Origin: Macrostomum hystrix
Taxonomy: Eukaryota; Platyhelminthes; Macrostomidae
Length of the DNA stretch: 64,000 nucleotides
Assembly (NCBI GenBank): GCA_950097015.1
Contig: CATNEN010000001.1
Span: forward strand, 15,369,001 to 15,433,000
Direction of reading: 5' to 3'
Shown: in pieces, positions 23,128 through 35,066 of the stretch
How the letters are laid out: each line of letters starts with the position of its first letter
Position numbering within the stretch: position 1 is the first letter of the stretch
The notes under the pieces: generated by a model
The model's input: the letters and a program-made list of their open reading frames with translations, nothing else
Database searches by the model: none
What the model was told of the DNA's origin: nothing
Made by a program: the position numbers and the translations under genes

Positions 23128-26100
23128 ATGGCGGATCTGAAAAACTTTGACCAAAGCTTGGTGGCCGAATATCGAGAGGCATTCGCTCTGTTCGATAAGG
23201 ACGGTGAGTACTTTGAGATGTAGTAGGCTGGAGGCTGAAGTGTTGGCAGCAACTGCATACACACACACATACACACAAATTTGCCTTATCTTTCCTGCCA
23301 ATTACATCGCTGAACACCATTTTTGGACACCTAAAAACAATTACAGGCGACGGTTGCATCACAACAAAGGAGCTAGGCCGAGTGATGAAAGCACTGGGTC
23401 AGAATCTAACGGACGCTCAACTACAAGTGAGTGTCACTGAGCACAGTTGCTGATGTTCGAACTAAATTTAAAACTAATTCTGCACCTGTGAGACAGGAAT
23501 CTGCTAATCTGTCAGAAAGGAATCTGCTAATCTGTTAGACAGGAATCTGCTAATCTGTCAGACAGGAATCTGCTAATCTGTCAGACAGGAATCTGCTAAT
23601 CTGTCAGACAGGAATCTGCTAATCTGTCAGACAGGAAACTGCTAATCTGTCAGACAGGAATCTGCTAATCTGTCAGACAGGAATCTGCTAATCTGTCAGA
23701 CAGGAATCTGCTAATCTGTCAGACAGGAATCTGCTAATCTGTCAGACAGGAATCTGCTAATCTGTCAGACAGGAATCTGCTAATCTGTCAGACAGGAATC
23801 TGCTAATCTGTCAGACAGGAATCTGCTAATCTGTCAGACAGGAATCTGCTAATCTGTTAGACAGGAAACTGCTAATCTGTCAGACAGGAATCTGCTAATC
23901 TGTCAGACAGGAATCTGCTAATCTGTCAGACAGGAATCTGCTAATCTGTCAGACAGGAATCTGCTAATCTGTCAGACAGGAATCTGCTAATCTGTTAGAC
24001 AGGAATCTGCTAATCTATTAGACAGGAATCTGCTAATCTGTTAGACAGGAATCTGCTAATCTGTGAGACAGGAACCTGTTAGACAGGAACCTGTTAGACA
24101 GGAACCTGTTAGACAGGAACCTGTTAGACAGGAACCGGTTGAACAGGAACCCAATAGCTTTTCGAACTCACTCTCAGGACATGGTCAGCGAGGTGGACAG
24201 TGACGGCAACGGTTCCATCGAGTTCTCCGAATTTGTGGCAATGATGGAGCGAAGAAAAACGGAAGACGAATTTGCTGCGGAAATTCAGGAGACTTTCAAA
24301 GTTTTCGACCGAGATCAGGACGGGTATGAAAAAACTGAATTGGTTGTTCAATTGCCTGATCAATAATAAATCAACAGTCTGATCAATAAATCAACAGTCT
24401 GATCAATAAATCAACAGTCTGATCAATAAATCAACAGTCTGATCAATAAATCAACGGTCTGATCAATAAATCAACGTTCTGATCAATAAATCAACAGTCT
24501 GATCAATAAATTAACAGGCCGATCAATAAATCAATAGTCTGATCAATAAATCAACAGTCTGATCAATAAATCAACAGTCTGATCAATAAATCAACAGTCT
24601 GATCAATAAATCAACGGTCTGATCAATAAATCAACAGTCTGATCAATAAATCAACAGTCTGATCAATAAATAAACAGTCTGATCAATAAATCAACAGTCT
24701 GATCAATAAATTAACAGTCTGATCAATAAATCAACAGTCTGATCAATAAATCAACAGTCTGATCAATAAATTAACAGGCCGATCAATAAATCAACGGTTT
24801 GATGAATCAATAAACGGCCTGATTAATAAAATCAACAGTCTGATCAATAAATCAACAGTCTGATCAATAAATCAACAGTCTGATCAATAAATCAACAGTC
24901 TGATCAATAAATCAACAGTCTGATCAATAAATCAACAGTCTGATCAATAAATTAACAGGCCGATCAATAAATCAATAGTCTGATCGATAAATCAACAGTC
25001 TGATCAATAAATCAACAGTCTGATCAATAAATCAACAGTCTGATCAATAAATCAACGGTCTGATCAATAAATCAACAGTCTGATCAATAAATCAACAGTC
25101 TGATCAATAAATCAACAGTCTGATCAATAAATCAACAGTCTGATCAATAAATCAACAGTCTGATCAATAAATCAACAGTCTGATCAATAAATCAACAGTC
25201 TGATCAATAAATCAACAGTCTGATCAATAAATCAACAGTCTGATCAATAAATCAATAGTCTGATCGATAAATCAACAGTCTGATCAATAAATCAACAGTC
25301 TGATCAATAAATCAACAGTCTGATCAATAAATCAACGGTCTGATCAATAAATCAACAGTCTGATCAATAAATCAACAGTCTGATCAATAAATCAACAGTC
25401 TGATCAATAAATCAACAGTCTGATCAATAAATCAACAGTCTGATCAATAAATCAACAGTCTGATCAATAAATCAACAGTCTGATCAATAAATCAACAGTC
25501 TGATCAATAAATCAACAGTCTGATCAATAAATCAACGGTCTGATCAATAAATCAACAGTCTGATCAATAAATCAACAGTCTGATCAATAAATCAACAGTC
25601 TGATCAATAAATCAACAGTCTGATCAATAAATCAACAGTCTGATCAATAAATCAACAGTCTGATCAATAAATCAACAGTCTGATCAATAAATCAACAGTC
25701 TGATCAATAAATCAACGGTCTGATCAATAAATCAACAGTCTGATCAATAAATCAACAGTCTGATCAATAAATCAACAGTCTGATCAATAAATCAACAGTC
25801 TGATCAATAAATCAACAGTCTGATCAATAAATCAACAGTCTGATCAATAAATCAACAGTCTGATCAATAAATCAACAGTCTGATCAATAAATCAACAGTC
25901 TGATCAATAAATCAACAGTCTGATCAATAAATCAACGGTTTGATCAATAAATCAACAGTCTGATCAATAAATTAACAGGCCGATCAATAAATCAACGGTT
26001 TGATGAATCAATAAACGGCCTGATTAATAAAATCAACAGAGTATTCAATCAATCAATGCTCTAATCGATCAATCAACGCTCTAATCGATCAATCAATCAA

Positions 26101-26305
26101 CACTCCAATCAATCAATCAAAAACCCGCAGATTTATCAGTCCGGCAGAGCTCCGTCTTGTTCTTGGCAACCTTGGCGTGAAACTCACCGACCAAGAAGCC
26201 GCAGAAATGATTGCCCAGGCCGACTATAACAAAGACGGCCTGGTTGACTTTGACGAATTCTACAAAATGATGAAGACTAGAAACCCGCCAAAGTTGCGCA
26301 GGTGA
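23128..26305 (+). CDS. Calmodulin-like four EF-hand protein, four exons
   Basis: A calcium sensor of 158 residues, slightly longer than calmodulin (149) and in the size range of troponin C. Exons: 23128-23203, 23347-23426, 24178-24323 and 26131-26305. All junctions are GT-AG and in phase. EF loops of 12 residues lie at 23-34 ([12 protein letters not shown]), 59-70 ([12 protein letters not shown]), 96-107 (DRDQDGFISPAE) and 132-143 ([12 protein letters not shown]). All four keep Asp at 1, Gly at 6 and Glu at 12, so all should bind calcium. The C-terminal extension ends [10 protein letters not shown]. Calmodulin-like or troponin C-like cannot be settled from sequence alone. Intron 2 (751 bp) and intron 3 (1807 bp) are almost wholly minisatellite. 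A pseudogene fragment lies at 58.2-59.15 kb. Confidence 0.9.
23491..24140. repeat. 23-bp minisatellite in intron 2 (about 28 copies)
   Basis: Units of aatctgctaatctgtcagacagg, decaying after 24060 into a 15-bp sub-unit (gttagacaggaacct). In the gene's sense each unit holds CTAAT, a branch-point-like motif, and TCTGTCAG, an acceptor-like motif. A homologous array is at 58735-59150. Confidence 0.92.
24353..26032. repeat. 20-bp minisatellite in intron 3 (about 84 copies), AATAAA in each unit
   Basis: Units of ctgatcaataaatcaacagt. Every intact unit carries the polyadenylation hexamer AATAAA in the sense orientation of the host gene. A diverged unit block (TTTGATGAATCAATAAACGGCC) occurs at both about 24797 and about 25997, marking a larger internal duplication. 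Confidence 0.95.
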
Positions 26306-26644
26306 CCCAATCTGTACAGTGACAGTGCGTTTCATTCAATTGTGGGGATCAGAAAATGATATTTTTTTGTTTCCGGTTGCCCTTCTGCTGAAAAAAACTT
26401 GTTGTGTTTTAAACATATCTTCCTCGAATTTCCAAATACTGCATTCCAGCACCAAAATGGTACTAGATTGTTTTGACGTTATAAAAGGCAAGCCAAGAAA
26501 AGCCTATCAGATTGAAAAATTTCGTTCAGATAGAAAATAAACCTAAACAAACATTTCGAGCTACTTTTCAGTTTTCAGTAGAGTAGTGCGCGAATCGTCT
26601 CATTTATCTTATTTGTAAAATACGATGATTAGCTGCTTTATCTG
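26306..26644 (+). other. 3' UTR region of the calmodulin-like gene
   Basis: AT-rich; AATAAA at about 26536 is a candidate polyadenylation signal. No separate gene is supported. Confidence 0.45.
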
Positions 26645-27815
26645 AGTCAGGAGATTGTGTTCTGACTGAACTGTCATTGAGTCATGAGATTGTGTTCTGA
26701 CTGAACTGTCATTGAGTCATGAGATTGTGGTCTGACTGAACTGTCATTGAGTCATGAGATTGTGGTCTGACTGAACTGTCATTGAGTCATGAGATTGTGT
26801 TCTGACTGAACTGTCATTGAGTCAGGAGATTGTGTTCTGACTGAACTGTCATTGAGTCAGGAGATTGTGTTCTGACTGAACTGTCATTGAGTCATGAGAT
26901 TGTGGTCTGACTGAACTGTCATTGAGTCATGAGATTGTGGTCTGACTGAACTGTCATTGAGTCATGAGATTGTGTTCTGACTGAACTGTCATTGAGTCAG
27001 GAGATTGTGTTCTGACTGAACTGTCATTGAGTCATGAGATTGTGGTCTGACTGAACTGTCATTGAGTCATGAGATTGTGTTCTGACTGAACTGTCATTGA
27101 GTAAGGAGATTGTGTTCTGACTGAACTGTCATTGAGTCATGAGATTGTGTTCTGACTGAACTGTCATTGAGTCATGAGATTGTGTTCTGACTGAACTGTC
27201 ATTGAGTCATGAGATTGTGTTCTGACTGAACTGTCATTGAGTCATGAGATTGTGTTCTGACTGAACTGTCATTGAGTCATGAGATTGTGGTCTGACTGAA
27301 CTGTCATTGAGTCATGAGATTGTGTTCTGACTGAACTGTCATTGAGTCATGAGATTGTGTTCTGACTGAACTGTCATTGAGTCATGAGATTGTGTTCTGA
27401 CTGAACTGTCATTGAGTCATGAGATTGTGTTCTGACTGAACTGTCATTGAGTCATGAGATTGTGTTCTGACTGAACTGTCATTGAGTCATGAGATTGTGT
27501 TCTGACTGAACTGTCATTGAGTCAGGAGATTGTGTTCTGACTGAACTGTCATTGAGTCATGAGATTGTGTTCTGACTGAACTGTCATTGAGTCATGAGAT
27601 TGTGTTCTGACTGAACTGTCATTGAGTCATGAGATTGTGTTCTGACTGAACTGTCATTGAGTCATGAGATTGTGTTCTGACTGAACTGTCATTGAGTCAT
27701 GAGATTGTGTTCTGACTGAACTGTCATTGAGTCATGAGATTGTGTTCTGACTGAACTGTCATTGAGTCAGGAGATTGTGGTCTGACTGAACTGTCATTGA
27801 GTCAGGAGATTGTCA
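26645..27815. repeat. 35-bp minisatellite (about 33 copies) with an AP-1-type site per unit
   Basis: Units of ctgactgaactgtcattgagtcatgagattgtg(t/g)t. Most units contain TGAGTCA, the exact palindromic AP-1/TRE consensus. The array begins about 340 bp after the stop codon of the calmodulin-like gene. Confidence 0.93.
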
Positions 27816-28175
27816 TTGAGTCTGACTGATTAGATCTTTTTTACTTCTTTATAGGCAAATTTCTGAATTTATTAATTTAATTCTTAGTTTTAGACCAACG
27901 AATTTCATTGAAAACGACACAGTGACATTTATAAGTAAGAATTAAGGTGACAAACAATGGAAAATCGGCCGCAATCTAGATTGCGAAGCTAAAACGCGTC
28001 TGATCCTTTCTCCAGCGTCCTGAGGTCCTCAGTTCGAGCACGCTACGAAGTCACATTAATTTGGGGTGTCGCAACAGAGAGAAGGCTCGGGGGTTTTTCG
28101 AAAAATTTTCTGACAACCTCAAAACACAATGCGTGTGTACAACGAGGGTCAATCAATCACCTGCGTGTAGGTTTG
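27816..28175 (+). mobile_element. Degraded SINE family 1, copy d, within intergenic DNA
   Basis: Positions about 27995-28105 hold a diverged copy: GTCCTGAGGTCCTCAGTTCGAGC in the B-box region, then CACATTAATTTGGGGTGTCGCAAC and GAGAAGGCTCGGGGG. The flanks are AT-rich with nothing recognised. Confidence 0.5.
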
Positions 28176-31100
28176 CACTGAAGCCGCAGTGATTGGTGGA
28201 ACAGAAGCCACAGTGATTAGTGGAACAGAAGCCACAGTGATTGGTGGAACAGAAGCCACAGTGATTAATAGAACAGAAGCCACAGTGATTGGTGGAACAG
28301 AAGCCACAGTGATTGGTGGAACAGAAGCCACAGTGATTGGTGGAACAGAAGCTACAGTGATTAATAGAACAGAAGCCACAGTGATTGGTGGAACAGAAGC
28401 CACAGTGATTGTTGGAACAGAAGCCGCAGTGATTGGTGGAACAGAAGCCACAGTGATTGTTGGAACAGAAGCCGCAGTGATTGGTGGAACAGAAGCCACA
28501 GTGATTGGTGGAACAGAAGCCACAGTGATTGGTGGAACAGAAGCCACAGTGATTGGTGGAACAGAAGCCACAGTGATTGGTGGAACAGAAGCCACAGTGA
28601 TTGTTGGAACAGAAGCCGCAGTGATTGGTGGAACAGAAGCCACAGTGATTGTTGGAACAGAAGCCGCAGTGATTGGTGGAACAGAAGCTACAGTGATTAA
28701 TAGAACAGAAGCCACAGTGATTGGTGGAACAGAAGCCACAGTGATTGGTCGAACAGAAGCCACAGTGATTGTTGGAACAGAAGCTACAGTGATTAATAGA
28801 ACAGAAGCCACAGTGATTGGTGGAACAGAAGCCACAGTGATTGGTGGAACAGAAGCTACAGTGATTAATAGAACAGAAGCCACAGTGATTGGTGGAACAG
28901 AAGCCACAGTGATTGTTGGAACAGAAGCCGCAGTGATTGGTGGAACAGAAGCCACAGTGATTGTTGGAACAGAAGCCGCAGTGATTGGTGGAACAGAAGC
29001 CACAGTGATTGGTGGAACAGAAGCCACAGTGATTGGTGGAACAGAAGCCACAGTGATTGGTGGAACAGAAGCCACAGTGATTGGTGGAACAGAAGCCACA
29101 GTGATTGTTGGAACAGAAGCCGCAGTGATTGGTGGAACAGAAGCCACAGTGATTGTTGGAACAGAAGCCGCAGTGATTGGTGGAACAGAAGCTACAGTGA
29201 TTAATAGAACAGAAGCCACAGTGATTGGTGGAACAGAAGCCACAGTGATTGGTCGAACAGAAGCCACAGTGATTGTTGGAACAGAAGCTACAGTGATTAA
29301 TAGAACAGAAGCCACAGTGATTGGTGGAACAGAAGCCACAGTGATTGGTGGAACAGAAGCCACAGTGATTGTTGGAACAGAAGCCACAGTGATTGGTGGA
29401 ACAGAAGCTACAGTGATTAATAGAACAGAAGCCACAGTGATTGGTGGAACAGAAGCCACAGTGATTGTTGGAACAGAAGCCACAGTGATTAATAGAACAG
29501 AAGCCACAGTGATTGGTGGAACAGAAGCCACAGTGATTGGTGGAACAGAAGCCACAGTGATTGTTGGAACAGAAGCCACAGTGATTGGTGGAACAGAAGC
29601 CACAGTGATTGGTGGAACAGAAGCCACAGTGATTGTTGGAACAGAAGCCGCAGTGATTGGTGGAACAGAAGCTACAGTGATTAATAGAACAGAAGCCACA
29701 GTGATTGGTGGAACAGAAGCCACAGTGATTGGTCGAACAGAAGCCACAGTGATTGTTGGAACAGAAGCTACAGTGATTAATAGAACAGAAGCCACAGTGA
29801 TTGGTGGAACAGAAGCCACAGTGATTGGTGGAACAGAAGCCACAGTGATTGTTGGAACAGAAGCCACAGTGATTGGTGGAACAGAAGCTACAGTGATTAA
29901 TAGAACAGAAGCCACAGTGATTGGTGGAACAGAAGCCACAGTGATTGTTGGAACATAAGCTACAGTGATTAATAGAACAGAAGCCACAGTGATTGGTGGA
30001 ACAGAAGCCACAGTGATTGGTGGAACAGAAGCCACAGTGATTGTTGGAACAGAAGCCACAGTGATTGGTGGAACAGAAGCCACAGTGATTGTTGGAACAG
30101 AAGCTACAGTGATTAATAGAACAGAAGCCACAGTGATTGGTGGAACAGAAGCCACAGTGATTGGTGGAACAGAAGCCGCAGTGATTGGTGGAACAGAGCC
30201 ACAGTGATTGTTGGAACAGAAGCCACAGTGATTGATAGAACAGAAGCCACAGTGATTGTTGGAACAGAAGCTACAGTGATTGATAGAACAGAAGCCACAG
30301 TGATTGGTGGAACAGAAGCCACAGTGATTGATAGAACAGAAGCCACAGTGATTGATAGAACAGAAGCCACAGTGATTGGTGGAACAGAAGCCACAGTGAT
30401 TGGTGGAACAGAAGCCGCAGTGATTGGTGGAACAGAAGCCACAGTGATTGGTGGAACAGAAGCCACAGTGATTGGTGGAACAGAAGCCACAGTGATTGGT
30501 GGAACAGAAGCCACAGTGATTGGTGGAACAGAAGCCACAGTGATTGGTGGAACAGAAGCCACAGTGATTGTTGGAACAGAAGCTACAGTGATAAATAGAA
30601 CAGAAGCCACAGTGATTGATAGAACAGAAGCCACAGTGATAAATAGAACAGAAGCCACAGTGATTGATAGAACAGAAGCCACAGTGATTGATGGAACAGA
30701 AGCCACAGTGATTGGTGGAACAGAAGCCACAGTGATTGATAGAACAGAAGCCACAGTGATTGGTGGAACAGAAGCCACAGTGATTGGTGGAACAGAAGCC
30801 GCAGTGATTGATGGAACAGAAGCCACAGTGATTGATAGAACAGAAGCCACAGTGATTGGTGGAACAGAAGCTACAGTGATTAATAGAACAGAAGCCACAG
30901 TGATTGGTGGAACAGAAGCCACAGTGATTGATAGAACAGAAGCCACAGTGATTGGTGGAACAGAAGCCACAGTGATTGGTGGAACAGAAGCCACAGTGAT
31001 TGATAGAACAGAAGCCACAGTGATAAATAGAACAGAAGCCACAGTGATTGATAGAACAGAAGCCACAGTGATTGATGGAACAGAAGCCGCAGTGATTGAT

Positions 31101-31438
31101 GGAACAGAAGCCACAGTGATTGATGGAACAGAAGCCACAGTGATTGTTGGAACAGAAGCTACAGTGATAAATAGAACAGAAGCCACAGTGATTGATAGAA
31201 CAGAAGCCACAGTGATAAATAGAACAGAAGCCACAGTGATTGATAGAACAGAAGCCACAGTGATTGATGGAACAGAAGCCACAGTGATTGGTGGAACAGA
31301 AGCTACAGTGATAAATAGAACAGAAGCCACAGTGATTGATAGAACAGAAGCCACAGTGATTGATGGAACAGAAGCCGCAGTGATTGATAGAACAGAAGCC
31401 ACAGTGATTGATAGAACAGAAGCCACAGTGATTGATAC
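28176..31438. repeat. 24-bp minisatellite (about 136 copies), largest array here
   Basis: Units of acagaagccacagtgattggtgga, with GGTGG, GTTGG, AATAG and GATAG variants. Variant order repeats over about 504 bp (21 units; compare about 28357 with about 28861), showing higher-order structure. The unit is a multiple of three without stops, so it yields frames of up to 1100 codons on both strands (Cys/His-rich on -, GTEATVIG on +), which I reject as genes. Confidence 0.95.
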
Positions 31439-32087
31439 ATTCTGTACCCATTTTACAGGGACTGCAACGGCTAGGAATTTTGGAATCTATGACCCTAACC
31501 TATAACCCTCATATGTGTGCTTGGTCAAAATTTTGTCACATGTTGAAGCTCTGAACGCATAAGTACAGGTTCCCGTTATCCTGAACAAAAGACAATGGCT
31601 AACAAAGTAACAAGCTCGAACAGAAGTTCGACAATATTTTCTACCAAATAGTTTGAAATTTGAAGCTAGAAATATTTCAGCGACAAGCATAATATTCTCG
31701 TTTATTGATCTTTTAAAGGCTCTATGATAGCACAGGCTCTGAATATTTAGTATCAGGGAATATCTAAGGTACAAAACTATTGATAAAATTGTACTTTCGA
31801 CTCATAAAAAATAGAGCTATAAAATTGTTTTTCTTAGAAGGTAAATAAAAATCAGAATGCTCCGTAAAATGGACTATGCCAACAACTAGCAAAGACTCGG
31901 ACGAATACTTACTCAAACTATTTACCAAGAGGTTCATATGCGCTAAAAGATAGTAAGTAGGATTATTAGGATTAGTTAAGTAGAACAAGAAAGTAGAAGC
32001 CCAATAGTGTACAAGCGTACAATTTTGTTTCTCTCAAAGAAGTTAGTAACCCTATAAATTACTCAACTAGGCTTTCAGGTAACAGCA
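31439..32087. other. Intergenic; 3' flank of aminopeptidase copy 2
   Basis: No gene recognised. TTTATT at 31701-31706 (AATAAA on -) could serve as polyadenylation signal for copy 2, about 380 bp past its stop. Confidence 0.4.
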
Positions 32088-35066
32088 TCACAATCCATTC
32101 GTATGGTCAGCCAGCCAGGACCTCAGCGAAGGCAGATTGCTTTCCATCCACTTCACATTGATCCGCACATTCTCCAGGGCCAGCTCCAACGCTCGAGACG
32201 CAGTTCCGAGGGTGTCTTTGTGCAGCTGCTGGAACCGCTCCATCTCCTCGAGTTTCTGCTTGGTGTTGAAACTCTCCAGATTTCTCACAATGTAGGGCAA
32301 CGTAAAAGAGCCAAGACCGCTATTCGAAAGAGAATCCCAATTGCGCTGCAGATAATCCCACATGATTTGCAGACCGTTGGGGTTGCCTGCAACACTTGAG
32401 AACACGGTGGAGGCATCCTGACCTCGGATCTGTTCACTGTCCAGGGCATAGTCCAGGTAGCGGTTGAGGATCCACGGCTCGCTGGTGCAGGCCAGGCTGC
32501 GGATGATGTCATTTTTGATGCCGGGGTGGGACACGGTCTTGCTGTACTCAAACAGTCGGTCCCACACGACCACAAAAGACGTGACCACTCCTTCACAGAG
32601 AACCCGGCGTCGGATGTCCGGACTGATGATCGTGGTAAAATTGGTAAAATTTGAGCTTACGAACTCGCTGAACTTTTGGGTCGCGGCCTCCTCGCAACTT
32701 CGCACACCGTACAGGCAGGCCGATGAGACGATGAGCTCTCGCTTCAGTCGGGTCAGGTGCGTATCGCTCTCCTTGTTGTCGAGTCCGACGTCCTTGAAGG
32801 CACCTTCGAGCAGGTCGCGCATGTAGGCACTCAGAGGACCGTACTCCGGAGACTGTCGGTGGAGCATCGAGTGCAGGTAGCTCATCTTCGAAAGAGCCGA
32901 CTGCCACGGAACCAAGTGGGTCTCGCTCTTCAAGTACTTGGTCATGTTGAGCGGAACGCTGTAGTCCAGGTAGCCTGCGCTGGCCAGAGAGAAGCTGTCA
33001 TCGAGCAGACGGGCTCTGTCCTGCGGAGTGAACACGCTGTGGTTCGACAGCAGCTGTTGGATGAGAGCTTCCCAGTTCGCTAGCTCGTAGTTCACTCTGT
33101 AGAAGCCGAGCGAGCGCAGATTGAGCAGGTACCAACTCGAGCCGGAGTCCAAGTCGAACGTTTGGCTCTTGTCGGCCATCCATTGCACGAATCCTGACAC
33201 ATCCTCCGGAGTACCCGAGGTGAGATTCTCCTTGGTTGCCAAGGTGACTGGGATGATCCACGTGTAGTTGTAGTCACTCTCGTAGCTGGGCTTCTGGCTG
33301 GGGTCGCTGAGGAAGTGGTTCTGGGTCAGTGTGAGCTGGTCTGCACTCCTGGAGCAGTTGAGCACGGGATATCCCATCTGCTTGATCCAGCGGTCCATCA
33401 CTTGACCCACGTCGAGCGGTCTGCCCCACGTTTCGTTGTACTGTCGAGCCAGACTGTCATAGAGAGCAGTGTGGAATGTGTTGCCGTAACTGTTGTCCAA
33501 CAGGTATTTTCCGACTCCTTTCCGGAACACTTCGTCACCCACGAAGCCGTGAAGCATGCGGAGAACAGTGGCACCCTTTCTGTAGGTGATGGTGTCGAAG
33601 ATCTCGTTGATCTGATCTGGATTAAAGACTTCAACGTAGATGGGATGACTCGCACCTTTTGAGTCCACTTCAAAGGCTGCTCTTTGTTCTGTGGGAACGA
33701 ACTGTGCATCAATATCCCATTCTGGGTGCAGATTATTTATGCCGATGTTTTGAACAAAACTCGCAAATCCTTCGTTCAGCCACAGGTCGTCCCACCAGTC
33801 CGGAGTGACCAGATTTCCGAACCACATGTGGGCGAGCTCGTGACTCACAACGCTGCCGATTAGTTGGAAAGTAGCGCTGGTGTCTTTTGTTTCATCATAT
33901 ACTAAAAAACTCTCTCGATAAATGATCAGTCCCCAGTTCTCCATCGCACCTGCGTTGAAGTCGGGAACTGCAGCCTGATCTGTTTTATTCAGCGGGTATG
34001 ACACGTTGAAGTAGGACTCAAAGTGCTGGGTGATGTTCTTGACGGCCTCAAGCGAGTAGTTTGTGAGACTTTTGAACTCGGGTCGAACACAGTTGCGATA
34101 TTCGCGACCCTTGTCGTCCTTGCTGTCTACATAGTCGAATTGAGACACAATGAACGCCAGAAGGTAAGTAGACATGAAGGGAGTAGTCTCAAAGTCCTCC
34201 TTCACTACATGAGCTGAGTCGGCCATCTCGCTAAACCACTGCTCGGCAGTCACGTTGCTTATCTGCTTTGATGGCATGTTGCTGATGGACTTGAAAGACG
34301 CAAGTCTCACGAGGCTGATGTCAAACTTTGCCTTGAATCCAGGCTCATCGAAACACGGAAATGTCTTCCTGGCGTCCGTCGGCTGCAGTTGAGAAGTGGC
34401 GAGGTACTTTGTAACTCCGTTCTCAGTGTAGGAGCTCAGATAGAGACCTCGAAGATCAGACCGAAGTGGACCTCGGAACTTATCGATCTGCAGGACGACG
34501 CTTGAGCTGTTCGCAGGCAGCTGCTCGCTCGTGTCGATGCTGTACCACTGACGCTTGTCGTCGTACACAACGCTCGTGACGGTGAAGTTTATGTTGGAGC
34601 TGTCATCGTAGATCTTTATATCCTGGACCGTCAGGTTGATCCTGTCTGCGTGCAGCTTGAGGTTGTTGGTGCTCTCGTTGACACTGAGCCTCACTCTGAC
34701 GGAGCCGGTGAAGTAGAAGACCGATGCGTTCGTCCCGTAGATGTAGGGCGCCAGGGTGACGCTGTAGTGCACGGGCTTGACGCCAGCCGGCAGTCGGACG
34801 TCTTTCACGAGCGGTGGCGCAGTCGATGGTCCCGGAGTCGCCGGCGGCGGACTGCTCGGAACCGTTGTCGGAGGCGGCGTAGAGGATTGCTCGCACTTTG
34901 GAGCGGTGAAGTGCACGATGAGCCCCACCGCCACCACGGAGACCGCGAAGACGATCGCGAGCAGGACGAGAATCGGCACCGTCAGGAAGAGGCCTTTCTT
35001 GCCCGACCCGCCACTTGCAAGGTAGACGCTGTTCTCGGAGCCCTTGTAAACTGCGTAGCCGCCCAT
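32088..35066 (-). CDS. Aminopeptidase N-like M1 metallopeptidase, copy 2 (intronless)
   Basis: A single-exon type II membrane zinc aminopeptidase of 992 residues, in inverted orientation to copies 1 and 3. It has the same layout: cytosolic N-terminus, hydrophobic anchor (about 24-52), Pro-rich stalk, M1 domains. GAMEN, HELAH with NEGFAS, and ITYRKGA are all intact, so it should be active. The middle of the protein is nearly identical to copy 1. The block just after GAMEN (SFLVYDETKDTSATFQ), the following 80 or so residues, and the last 115 residues are clearly more diverged. The upstream flank is also unrelated to those of copies 1 and 3. This mosaic pattern fits gene conversion. The start is the first in-frame ATG. 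Confidence 0.93.
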   Translation of the reverse strand: MGGYAVYKGSENSVYLASGGSGKKGLFLTVPILVLLAIVFAVSVVAVGLIVHFTAPKCEQSSTPPPTTVPSSPPPATPGPSTAPPLVKDVRLPAGVKPVHYSVTLAPYIYGTNASVFYFTGSVRVRLSVNESTNNLKLHADRINLTVQDIKIYDDSSNINFTVTSVVYDDKRQWYSIDTSEQLPANSSSVVLQIDKFRGPLRSDLRGLYLSSYTENGVTKYLATSQLQPTDARKTFPCFDEPGFKAKFDISLVRLASFKSISNMPSKQISNVTAEQWFSEMADSAHVVKEDFETTPFMSTYLLAFIVSQFDYVDSKDDKGREYRNCVRPEFKSLTNYSLEAVKNITQHFESYFNVSYPLNKTDQAAVPDFNAGAMENWGLIIYRESFLVYDETKDTSATFQLIGSVVSHELAHMWFGNLVTPDWWDDLWLNEGFASFVQNIGINNLHPEWDIDAQFVPTEQRAAFEVDSKGASHPIYVEVFNPDQINEIFDTITYRKGATVLRMLHGFVGDEVFRKGVGKYLLDNSYGNTFHTALYDSLARQYNETWGRPLDVGQVMDRWIKQMGYPVLNCSRSADQLTLTQNHFLSDPSQKPSYESDYNYTWIIPVTLATKENLTSGTPEDVSGFVQWMADKSQTFDLDSGSSWYLLNLRSLGFYRVNYELANWEALIQQLLSNHSVFTPQDRARLLDDSFSLASAGYLDYSVPLNMTKYLKSETHLVPWQSALSKMSYLHSMLHRQSPEYGPLSAYMRDLLEGAFKDVGLDNKESDTHLTRLKRELIVSSACLYGVRSCEEAATQKFSEFVSSNFTNFTTIISPDIRRRVLCEGVVTSFVVVWDRLFEYSKTVSHPGIKNDIIRSLACTSEPWILNRYLDYALDSEQIRGQDASTVFSSVAGNPNGLQIMWDYLQRNWDSLSNSGLGSFTLPYIVRNLESFNTKQKLEEMERFQQLHKDTLGTASRALELALENVRINVKWMESNLPSLRSWLADHTNGL

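Noticed and set aside
28149-31505. Long frames of up to 1100 codons on both strands (Cys/His-rich or GTEATVIG repeats)
   Set aside because: The 24-bp unit lacks stops in several frames on both strands, so openness is automatic; there is no signal peptide, splice context or unique coding flank.
31440-31510. Telomere-like CCCTAACC near the end of the 24-bp array
   Set aside because: Only a single irregular occurrence, not a tandem TTAGGG tract.
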